From Chryseobacterium sp. G0186 (lineage in GTDB: Bacteria > Bacteroidota > Bacteroidia > Flavobacteriales > Weeksellaceae): DNA of 64,000 nt. The DNA lies in assembly GCF_003815675.1 (NCBI RefSeq), contig NZ_CP033918.1, positions 4,092,001-4,156,000 of the forward strand, read 5' to 3'. Made by a program: the position numbers and the translations under genes. This document shows positions 43,458-51,163 of this stretch, piece by piece (position 1 is the stretch's first letter; the number at the start of each line of letters is the position of its first letter). The notes beneath the pieces are model-generated. The model had not been told where the DNA came from. It did not search any database and saw only the letters and a program-made list of their open reading frames with translations.

Positions 43458-45113
43458 TTAGTGACCTTTTTCTTTCATAATTTTATTCAATCTTTTTAAC
43501 ATTGAAAGCCCCAATAAGGTAGCAAATATTAACAAACCGAAATTTACAAGGAAATAATTCGTTTTGTTTTCATAGCCGTACCATGTACTCGCCAGAATCC
43601 CTGACAGTTTATTTCCTACAGAATTGGCAAGGAAGAATCCACCCATCATTAAGGCTGTAATTCTAGCAGGAGAAAGCTTGGAAACGAAAGAAAGTCCCAT
43701 TGGAGATAGACATAATTCACCAATTGTAATGACTCCGTAACTTGCTACCAGCCATAAAGGTGAAACTTTTACAGCTCCGTTGTCTCCGGCCATTACCGCT
43801 AAAACCATGACAAGACATGATAAGCCCGAAATGAAGAGTCCTAAAACAATCTTGGTAGGCGTTAAAGGCTCTTTTCCTTTTCTTCTTAACAGCGCCCAGA
43901 ATCCTACAATAACCGGAGTTAATGCAATTACCCAAAATGGATTGATGGATTGAAATAATTCTGTATTGTATAGGTATACCTTATTTTCAGGGTTTTTCTC
44001 TAGAACGGCACGCTGTTCAGGAGAGATATTTTTAAAGTAAACATCTTTCCCCATTTCTTTCTTGGTTTCCCCGTTATCATCTTTTTGGGATCTGAACTGG
44101 TTATCGTAAATAGGAGTTTCTTTGTCCTCATAACTTTTACCATCCACCATATAGATTCCCTCTAATGGTTTTTCAAGAGAAGCAGGAACACTTCTGTCTG
44201 TGTAATAATTGGCCCATCTCGTTAAGGCAGTACCATTTTGTTTGAAAACTGCCCAGAAGAACATGCTGATCAGAAATACTGAAAGTAAGGCTCCGATTGA
44301 AGATTTCTCTTCAGGTTTAGCTTTAAAGTAAAGTGATGCATAGAAATAAATGACAGGAACGCATGCAAAAATAAAGGCATCTGTACTATCACTCCCAAAA
44401 ATATTGTTGGGGATAAACCAGCCAATTCCTCCGGCTATGATGGCAGGAACAAATACTTTAAGCATAATTTCAGAAAGTTTTGTATCTCCTTCTTGTACCG
44501 GCTTCATCTGTGCTGCATGGATATAGTGCTTTCTTCCGATCGTGAAAATAACCATACCAATCAACATCCCAACTCCGGCAGTAATGAAAGCTTCACCCCA
44601 ACCGAATTTATTACGCATAAATGCAGCAATAATGTTACAGATAAATGCACCAATGTTGATTCCCATATAGAAAATATTGTATCCGGAATCCTTATTGGCT
44701 TTATAAGGTTCTTCAGAATAAAGATTTCCTAATAAAGTTGAAATGGTAGGCTTAAAGAAACCGTTTCCAATAATAATTAAAGCCAGGGAAGTATAAAATA
44801 AAGGTAAATCCTTAAAAACACCCATCCCAATATATCCGGCAGCCATTAAGAATCCTCCAATATAAATAGATTTGATGTATCCTAAAACCCTGTCAGCCAA
44901 AAAACCACCAATAAATGGGGTAAGATAAGTCAGCGCGATATAGGTTCCGAAAATATCATCAGCGGTTTTGTCAGGAAGTCCCAGGCCTCCTGTCATACCG
45001 GTAGGTTCAATCACATACAGAACAAAGATTCCAAGAATCAGGTAGTACCCGAAACGCTCCCACATTTCCGTAAAAAAGAGAAAGGGCAGCCCTTTAGGAT
45101 GTTTAGTCTTCAT
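43458..45113 (-). CDS. POT/PTR family peptide transporter (copy 3), with large loop insertion
   Basis: This 551-residue copy has TEMWERFGYYLILGIFVLYV (E-x-x-E-R), IIGNGFFKPTISTLLGNL, YNIFYMGINIGAFICNI and GELCLSPMGLSFVSKLSPAR. It differs from the other two by a hydrophilic insertion of about 80 residues in the second half (from about residue 305, RWANYYTDRSVPASLEKPLE, to KNPENKVYLYNTELFQSINP), predicted to face outside. A TTG start 24 bases upstream lies in a -7 element (TATTTTTG), so translation begins at the ATG at 45113. It is the first of the three copies in transcription order. Confidence 0.92.
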   Translation of the reverse strand: MKTKHPKGLPFLFFTEMWERFGYYLILGIFVLYVIEPTGMTGGLGLPDKTADDIFGTYIALTYLTPFIGGFLADRVLGYIKSIYIGGFLMAAGYIGMGVFKDLPLFYTSLALIIIGNGFFKPTISTLLGNLYSEEPYKANKDSGYNIFYMGINIGAFICNIIAAFMRNKFGWGEAFITAGVGMLIGMVIFTIGRKHYIHAAQMKPVQEGDTKLSEIMLKVFVPAIIAGGIGWFIPNNIFGSDSTDAFIFACVPVIYFYASLYFKAKPEEKSSIGALLSVFLISMFFWAVFKQNGTALTRWANYYTDRSVPASLEKPLEGIYMVDGKSYEDKETPIYDNQFRSQKDDNGETKKEMGKDVYFKNISPEQRAVLEKNPENKVYLYNTELFQSINPFWVIALTPVIVGFWALLRRKGKEPLTPTKIVLGLFISGLSCLVMVLAVMAGDNGAVKVSPLWLVASYGVITIGELCLSPMGLSFVSKLSPARITALMMGGFFLANSVGNKLSGILASTWYGYENKTNYFLVNFGLLIFATLLGLSMLKRLNKIMKEKGH

Positions 45114-45134
45114 ATATTCAAATTTCAATTCCCC

Positions 45135-45142
45135 CAAAAATA
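45135..45142 (-). promoter_or_regulatory. -7 promoter element of POT copy 3
   Basis: On the minus strand the bases read TATTTTTG, 21 bases before the ATG at 45113. Confidence 0.45.
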
Positions 45143-45199
45143 AGTTTTTAATTTCAATTGATAAAATAAATAATACAGAGGGAAATGATTAATGAAATA

Positions 45200-45230
45200 A
45201 ATAAAAATCCCTTTCAAAAACTTGAAAAGG
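45200..45230 (-). terminator. Terminator of the dipeptidyl-peptidase gene
   Basis: CCCTTTCAA and TTGAAAAGG pair with one mismatch, and the minus strand continues with ATTTTTATTTATTT. Confidence 0.5.
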
Positions 45231-45260
45231 AAGTATTGGTTGTTTTAATCTGTAAGGTGA

Positions 45261-47390
45261 TTATAAATTACTCAGAATAAAATCTGTCATTTTCTGATAC
45301 AGTTGCGGTCTTGTCTGTCCACCATAAATACCATGGTTTTTATCCGGATAGGCCATGAAGTCAAACTGTTTTTTGTTTTGAATCAAAGCTTCAGACAGTT
45401 CCATTGAATTTTGGAAATGTACATTATCATCCGCAGTTCCGTGGATTAAAAGGAATTTACCCTTCAATAAGTTGGCATATTCTGTAGGAGAATTTTTATC
45501 ATAACCATCAGGGTTCTCCTGTGGAGTTCTCATAAATCTTTCCGTATATACAGAATCATAATATCTCCAGTTGGTTACCGGTGCTACGGCAATACCCATT
45601 TTGAAAACATCAGCCCCTTTTGTCATGGCTAAGCTGGTCATATAACCACCGAAGCTCCATCCGAACATTCCGATTCTTCCTTTATCAATATAAGACTGGT
45701 TTCCAAACCATTTTGCTGCTGTGATCTGATCTTCAATTTCATATTTTCCAAGGTTCATATAAGTAACTTTCTTATATTTTGCCCCTTTATATCCCGTTCC
45801 ACGTCCATCTACACAGGCTACAATATATCCTTTTTGTACAAGATGATTAAACCACATGGCATTTCCATTGTCCCAAGAGTTCGCAACCTGCTGAGATCCC
45901 GGTCCGGAATATTGGAACATAAATAGCGGATACTTTTTGTTAGGATCAAAGTTTTTAGGCTTCATCACCCAAGCATTCATTTGGTCACCCACAGCATTCG
46001 GAATTGTGATGAATTCCTTTTCTGCAAAGTTATCGGCCTTTAATTTCTGAAGTTGATCATTATTATTCTGAAGTTCTTTTACTGTTTTACCATTTCCGTC
46101 TTTTAAAACATAAGTATATGGTTTTGCAGCCGTAGAAGAGGTTTCAATAAAATAATTATAGTTTTTGCTGAAATTGGCAGAATTGTTTCCTTCTGCATTA
46201 GAGATAAGCTGAGACTTACCGTTTTCGATATTTACTTTAGAAACAACCTTATTGATGCTTCCTTTTTCTGTAGTCTGAACGTAGATTTCCTTAGATTTTG
46301 GATTGAAACCATAATAATCTGTTACCTCCCAATTTCCTTTAGTAATCTGTTTTTTAAGCTTACCATCCTTTTCATACCAATACAAATGACGGTTTCCGTC
46401 TCTTTCGGAAGCCCAAAGGAAAGAATCATCTTCCAGGAATTCCAGTGTCGGGCTGTCTGTATCAATCCATTTATCATCCGTTTCAGTAAATAATTTCTGA
46501 ACAGCTCCTGTTTTCGTATTTACTTTTAAAATATCTGAAGCATTCTGAATTCTTTCAGAAGTAATCAAAACAACCTCATCAGGTTTTGCCGTCTGGAAAA
46601 CATTTGGAATATAGTAGTTTTTAAATGATCCCAGATTTAACTGCATTGTTTTCCCTGTATCAAGACGGTATAACTGTGCTGAAACTACAGAGTTTTTTTC
46701 TCCTGCTTTAGGATATTTGTAACGCATTTCTACAGGATAAAGATTTTTTCCGTAGATAGGAATATAAATTTCAGGAACCTGGCCTTCATCAGATTTTACA
46801 AATACAATGGCATCAGAATTTTTTGTCCATTCATATTGTCTTGCATGCCCGAATTCTTCTTCGTATACCCAATCAGCTAAACCATTAATGATTGAATTTT
46901 TCTTTCCGTCATTACTGATTTGTGTAATCTTTCCGGAACTCAGATCCTGATAGAATAAATTATTATCCGAAATGAAAGCAATTTTTGTTGCATCAGGGGA
47001 AAATCTTGGCTCTTGTATAGTTTTTCCATCATTTAAGCTGATTACCTTTCCTGATTTTAAATCCTTTACTTCAAACTTTCCAAGGAAAGAATGTCTGTAA
47101 ATAGGCTGACTTTCTTTCAGTAAAAGAATCTTGGACTCATCATCAGAAAATTCATAGCTTTCAAAGCTTCCTTCCACAATATTTCCCTCTTTTTGAGAAG
47201 TTTTGTAGGAATATTTTGCAATCCCTGATGGTTCAATAACTAAATAATTTTCACCGTTTTTCATGGAAGCAATCCCTGCAATCCCTTTTCCGCGGTAATA
47301 TCCCGAATATATTTTGTCTAAGGTGATTTCCTGCGCTGACACATGATGAAATGCAGCTGCTATAGTAAGAGTTAAGAGTATTTTTTTCAT
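45261..47390 (-). CDS. Dipeptidyl-peptidase IV (S9 family), exported
   Basis: The 709-residue enzyme has a signal peptide (MKKILLTLTIAAAFHHVSA), a beta-propeller (about 30-480) and an alpha/beta-hydrolase domain. The catalytic Ser is in GMFGWSFGGYMTSLAM (G-W-S-F-G-G), the Asp in HGTADDNVHFQNS, and the His in YPDKNHGIYGG. The substrate-binding Glu pair is in DWVYEEEFG. It releases X-Pro and similar dipeptides from N-termini in the periplasm or at the surface, which the POT transporters beside it could import. A -7 element just before the ATG (47409-47416) shows that the TTG at 47411 is not the start. Confidence 0.93.
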   Translation of the reverse strand: MKKILLTLTIAAAFHHVSAQEITLDKIYSGYYRGKGIAGIASMKNGENYLVIEPSGIAKYSYKTSQKEGNIVEGSFESYEFSDDESKILLLKESQPIYRHSFLGKFEVKDLKSGKVISLNDGKTIQEPRFSPDATKIAFISDNNLFYQDLSSGKITQISNDGKKNSIINGLADWVYEEEFGHARQYEWTKNSDAIVFVKSDEGQVPEIYIPIYGKNLYPVEMRYKYPKAGEKNSVVSAQLYRLDTGKTMQLNLGSFKNYYIPNVFQTAKPDEVVLITSERIQNASDILKVNTKTGAVQKLFTETDDKWIDTDSPTLEFLEDDSFLWASERDGNRHLYWYEKDGKLKKQITKGNWEVTDYYGFNPKSKEIYVQTTEKGSINKVVSKVNIENGKSQLISNAEGNNSANFSKNYNYFIETSSTAAKPYTYVLKDGNGKTVKELQNNNDQLQKLKADNFAEKEFITIPNAVGDQMNAWVMKPKNFDPNKKYPLFMFQYSGPGSQQVANSWDNGNAMWFNHLVQKGYIVACVDGRGTGYKGAKYKKVTYMNLGKYEIEDQITAAKWFGNQSYIDKGRIGMFGWSFGGYMTSLAMTKGADVFKMGIAVAPVTNWRYYDSVYTERFMRTPQENPDGYDKNSPTEYANLLKGKFLLIHGTADDNVHFQNSMELSEALIQNKKQFDFMAYPDKNHGIYGGQTRPQLYQKMTDFILSNL

Positions 47391-47408
47391 TTCTAATTTT
47401 AATGATTC

Positions 47409-47416
47409 CAAATTTA
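47409..47416 (-). promoter_or_regulatory. -7 promoter element of the dipeptidyl-peptidase gene
   Basis: On the minus strand the bases read TAAATTTG, 18 bases before the ATG at 47390. Confidence 0.5.
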
Positions 47417-47581
47417 ATGATTCTTACTTACATAACCATATTGAAATTTTTCAGTATAAATATTTTTATGAGTAAATTCTAAGGAGACAAAAAAAACATC
47501 TTATGGTTAAGTTTTATAAAAAAGGCAATTTGGCAAAAAAATTGAATATATATAATAACAAATCAATTCAAAAAAATAATT

Positions 47582-48055
47582 ATGGAAACGAATGCATACA
47601 ACCAGAAACTAAACCGTTATGTATTAAACGACCGAATTGTTTATACAGGTTTTTCCAGCTTTAATGATGCCGAAGAATGTACTCATAAAAAAGGTGGAGT
47701 ATTGGTAGAAGTGGGGTTTAAAGACGGTAACGACAACCCTGAAATCACAGATGAAGCCGGTTTGATAGAGAAAAAACTTCATTACTATGTGTATGCAGGC
47801 GATGAATACAAATTTATCCACTCTTCTGATCCCGGATTTAGAAAATATGCAGATGAGCTGCAGAAAATTAAGGCAAAAAATGATAAAACAAGTCCGGATG
47901 AAAGGTATTTTGCCAATTTCGAAATTGAGAATATAGAAGATCCGATCATTGTAATCAAAAATGATCATTTTGAATCGGTAACATCAAGAGAGCGTTCAAA
48001 GTATTTGAAACATGCCAAAGTTTATGAACTGGGGGTATCCCTGCCTAAATCTTAA
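47582..48055 (+). CDS. Hypothetical 157-residue protein
   Basis: I do not recognise it. It is soluble and acidic, with alternating strands (GGVLVEVGFKDGNDNPEIT, KKLHYYVYAGDEYKFIHS) and a C-terminal part rich in charged residues (NIEDPIIVIKNDHFESVTS). There is no signal peptide, membrane segment or catalytic motif. It lies 12 bases before the DUF6496 gene, and the two are probably co-transcribed. Its length and composition suggest a small regulatory or stress protein, but that is only a guess. Confidence 0.6.
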   Translation: METNAYNQKLNRYVLNDRIVYTGFSSFNDAEECTHKKGGVLVEVGFKDGNDNPEITDEAGLIEKKLHYYVYAGDEYKFIHSSDPGFRKYADELQKIKAKNDKTSPDERYFANFEIENIEDPIIVIKNDHFESVTSRERSKYLKHAKVYELGVSLPKS

Positions 48056-48067
48056 AAAAATCTTATC

Positions 48068-48256
48068 ATGAGCAAGACTAAATATTCAGATAAAGCTCAG
48101 GACAAAGTAGGAGAAGTGATGCACGAATTTAAGGAAGGAAAACTAAAATCCTCTTCCGGAAAGAAAGTAACAAACCGAAAACAGGCTATTGCCATCGGTA
48201 TTTCTGAAGCCAGAGAAGAAGGGTTGAAAGTACCACCAAAGAAGAAAAGTAAATAA
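48068..48256 (+). CDS. DUF6496 family small basic protein
   Basis: The 62-residue protein (SDKAQDKVGEVMHEFKEGKL, then SSGKKVTNRKQAIAIGISEA and a Lys-rich tail) fits the DUF6496 family. These are short and basic and begin with a K-V-x-x-V-M-x-E-F-K-x-G-x-L pattern. They have no assigned activity. High Lys content and the helical first half suggest nucleic-acid binding, which is not shown. It is preceded by the 157-residue gene and followed at once by a bidirectional terminator. Confidence 0.8.
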   Translation: MSKTKYSDKAQDKVGEVMHEFKEGKLKSSSGKKVTNRKQAIAIGISEAREEGLKVPPKKKSK

Positions 48257-48261
48257 TTTTC

Positions 48262-48299
48262 AATAAAAATGCCGGGAAGAAGTTCCCGGCATTTTTATT
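48262..48299. terminator. Bidirectional terminator
   Basis: AATAAAAATGCCGGGAA pairs perfectly with TTCCCGGCATTTTTATT around GAAG. Both strands have T-rich exits, and it separates the DUF6496 gene from the convergent phosphorylase-like gene. Confidence 0.9.
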
Positions 48300-48338
48300 G
48301 AACAGCAAAATAACTTTGATATCGTTCTTATGTTTTTA

Positions 48339-50003
48339 TTATTTTTCCTGATGATAAAGAACTCTGTAGTATTCATCTGCCATTCTATCACTGTTGAACT
48401 GATCTTTTACATCATTCATGGCATTGTACTGAATTTTTCTCCATTGATCAGGATGGTCGTAATAGGTTGGAATGATCTCGTTTTCCAGAATTTCATACAG
48501 CTTATTTAAGTCATAATTATCCTGTTCATAGATGCTCATATTCAGATAATCCGCTTTTGGAACTACGAATGAGTTTTCCCCATGTTTTGCAAATTCAGGA
48601 ATCCAGCCATCATCTGTAGATAGATTTACAGAGCCGTTCATTGCTGCAGTCATTCCCGAAGTTCCTGAAGCTTCCCTTGGAACTCTGGGGTTGTTTAGCC
48701 ATAAGTCAGAACCTTGCTTCAATGATTTGCTTAATGAAAGTTCATAGCCTGTAAGAACAGCCAGGCTTTTATGGTTTTTACTTTCCTCCACCAGGGTATT
48801 GAAAGTAGAAATAGCCGAATAGTCCATAGGGTAAGGTTTTCCTGCCCAAATAATCTGTACCGGATATTTCGGATTGTTCAGAAGTCTGTAGAATCTGTCT
48901 TTATCGTGTAAAAGCAGATCTGCTCGTTTGTAACCTGCAAATCTTCTGGCCCAGACAATTGTGAAAACATTCGGATTGAATAGATTTCCGGTTTGGTCTG
49001 CCACAATGCTGAATAACTTTTTCTTTAAATGCTTTTTACGATAGTCAAAAACGGTTTCATCATTTTCATCTTTGGCATTATAAAGAGGCTTGTCTGCCCA
49101 GTATTTAAACTCCTGCGCGTTGGTAATGGATGTAATTTCACAGATCCCGGGATATTTATTCCACATGGCTCTGGAAACAACACCGTGAAGCTGGGAAACA
49201 CCATTGGCAATTCTCGCCATCTTCAAAGCACAAAGCGAATGATTGAAACGATCGTCATCAGTTCCCTCAATTCCTTTCACCTCATCCATACTATATCCTG
49301 AGAAATAAGACATATCATAACATAATTTAAAATTATGCTTTTCGTTTCCTGCCTCTTCCGGAGTATGCGTAGTGAAAACCAGTTTCTCTTTAACCTTACT
49401 CAGGTCTCCATTGTATTTTTTTAACAGATAAAACGCTGCAGGAAGTCCATGGGCTTCATTCAGATGGTAGACCTCTCTTTCGATGTTCATTTCATCCAGT
49501 AATTTTGCCCCTCCTTTTCCAAGAAGAATATACTGAGCAAGCTTTGTAGATTCATTGGCATCATAGAGCTTATGACAGATTGTTTTTGAAACATGATCGT
49601 TTTCAGGAACATCTGTAGATAGGAAGAACATGGGTGCTGTATTGAAGATTTCCGGATCTAAGTACCATACTTTTACCCAAACCGGAGCACTGTGAATTTC
49701 GATTTGAAACTTTATTCCTGTATCTTCAAGAAAGCTGTACATTTTTTTCGTCCATACCGGTTGTAAGGTTTGATCGTGATTTCTTGCCTGATCATAGTAG
49801 CCGAATTTCCAAAGAATTCCGATTCCGATAAGGTCCTGCTTTAAATTATAAGCACTTCTCATATGTGATCCGGCTAAGAAGCCAAGTCCTCCTGAATATA
49901 TTTTCAACACCTGCTCAAGGGCAAACTCCATCGAGAAATAGGCGGTTTTTTTTGAATATTGGGGATTGATGTTGTAGGGTATTTTAAAATTCCTAAAATC
50001 CAT
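48339..50003 (-). CDS. Alpha-glucan-phosphorylase-like protein lacking the PLP lysine
   Basis: The 554-residue protein has the short (bacterial/archaeal) alpha-glucan phosphorylase layout. It opens AYFSMEFALEQVLKIYSGGL, continues with YHLNEAHGLPAAFYLL and VFTTHTPEEAGNEKHNF, and contains VWARRFAGYKRADLLL. The motif that carries the pyridoxal-phosphate Lys in family members (G-T-S-G-M-K-A-A-M-N-G) is GTSGMTAAMNG here, with Thr452. The cofactor would not be held by an imine, so ordinary phosphorolysis is doubtful. It may be a related glucosyltransferase or a regulatory protein. It is monocistronic. A glycogen-synthase-like gene lies at 60880. Confidence 0.8.
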   Translation of the reverse strand: MDFRNFKIPYNINPQYSKKTAYFSMEFALEQVLKIYSGGLGFLAGSHMRSAYNLKQDLIGIGILWKFGYYDQARNHDQTLQPVWTKKMYSFLEDTGIKFQIEIHSAPVWVKVWYLDPEIFNTAPMFFLSTDVPENDHVSKTICHKLYDANESTKLAQYILLGKGGAKLLDEMNIEREVYHLNEAHGLPAAFYLLKKYNGDLSKVKEKLVFTTHTPEEAGNEKHNFKLCYDMSYFSGYSMDEVKGIEGTDDDRFNHSLCALKMARIANGVSQLHGVVSRAMWNKYPGICEITSITNAQEFKYWADKPLYNAKDENDETVFDYRKKHLKKKLFSIVADQTGNLFNPNVFTIVWARRFAGYKRADLLLHDKDRFYRLLNNPKYPVQIIWAGKPYPMDYSAISTFNTLVEESKNHKSLAVLTGYELSLSKSLKQGSDLWLNNPRVPREASGTSGMTAAMNGSVNLSTDDGWIPEFAKHGENSFVVPKADYLNMSIYEQDNYDLNKLYEILENEIIPTYYDHPDQWRKIQYNAMNDVKDQFNSDRMADEYYRVLYHQEK

Positions 50004-50205
50004 AGATACTGATTTGTGTTAGTAGAAGCAAAGGTATTGATTATGAAAATAAACTTTACATTAATTAATCAATAAATTAATTTTAAAACTAAGTAATGAA
50101 TAGTTTTTTTACTTACCTTTAAGAGTGTAAATTTTTGATTATCAAAAACTTTTAATGATGAAAGCCAATGGCTGCATGTGTTCTAATTAAATAAAAAAAT
50201 CACAC

Positions 50206-51003
50206 ATGAAAAAGACATTTTCTGAGGAAGATCTGATCAAGAATCTGAGTTTATATTACCTGAACAGGCATTTGAAAAAAAAGCCCATAGAAAAGTATCA
50301 CCGTACCATAGATGAATCTCCGCTTCATGACCGTGAAAAATACAGAAAGAAGTCAGAGATCCTTCTTCTCAATTCCTTTATGCATCATTTCCCCGAAGTG
50401 AAGTTTGAAGATCTTACGTGCGAGAGTCCCGACTTTATCGCCAAATTAAACGACAAAAAAATAGGAATAGAGTTGACTGAAGTAATCAACCATCTGGAAA
50501 TGAAGAAAGTGGAAAGTACGTTGAATAAAATGTTCCGTCAGGCAGAAATATTATTAGAACAAGAAGACACTACGAAATATCGTGGTGTTTATTTTTTAGA
50601 ATTTCATCCCAATATAAGATTTGATCATCTGGAGGAACAACAGGAGAATATCATCAGTATTTATAAAAGTATAAAGAAAAATAAAGGGATAGGCTGTGTG
50701 AAAAGTGTGAGAAAGTCCTTTCATCGAAGAAATGTTTTCATTACTCATGAATACAGTATGAACCTTTTTGATGAACTCTGCTCCGAGAAAATTCTGGAAC
50801 TTATTGAAAAGAAAAATGAAAAATTCCCCTATTATGATACTTCTGTAGATGAATGCTGGCTGGTTATTGTTTCAGATATGAACTCCATTGCTTCCAGATA
50901 TACCTTTATTCAGGATAAGGAACATCTGAACGAAGTGAAAAGTCCTTTTCATAAAATCTTTCATCTGGAGAATCTTTGCGGGAATATTACGAGTATAAAA
51001 TAA
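50206..51003 (+). CDS. Hypothetical protein, possible PD-(D/E)xK-like fold
   Basis: A soluble, basic, 265-residue protein. Residues 80-105 read ESPDFIAKLNDKKIGIELT, which looks like the P-D strand and the G-I-E strand of restriction-like nucleases, but the expected Lys after E-x is Thr (E-L-T). The rest is helical, with RRNVFITHEYSMNLFDELC and ECWLVIVSDMNSIASRYTF near the C-terminus. The same P-D-F...G-I-E-x-T pattern occurs in uncharacterised proteins of many bacteria. It is a single gene between two AT-rich spacers. A nuclease role is not supported by a complete active site. Confidence 0.6.
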   Translation: MKKTFSEEDLIKNLSLYYLNRHLKKKPIEKYHRTIDESPLHDREKYRKKSEILLLNSFMHHFPEVKFEDLTCESPDFIAKLNDKKIGIELTEVINHLEMKKVESTLNKMFRQAEILLEQEDTTKYRGVYFLEFHPNIRFDHLEEQQENIISIYKSIKKNKGIGCVKSVRKSFHRRNVFITHEYSMNLFDELCSEKILELIEKKNEKFPYYDTSVDECWLVIVSDMNSIASRYTFIQDKEHLNEVKSPFHKIFHLENLCGNITSIK

Positions 51004-51075
51004 GTGGGTTTTGTTGTGGTATTGGTAATGATTTGTAGTAATAATTTAAAATATTTCAAAATTATTTGAATTTTA

Positions 51076-51105
51076 TTGTTTGTGATTAAATAATAGGTAT
51101 ATTTG
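51076..51105 (+). promoter_or_regulatory. Promoter of the type IX-secreted protein gene
   Basis: A TTG/TTTG box (51076-51082) is followed by a perfect -7 element TATATTTG (51098-51105), about 58 bases before the start codon. Confidence 0.5.
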
Positions 51106-51163
51106 GTCTACGTTGGATATTTGTCTGACTATGAATTGATTCAACCACAAAAACTATATATCT

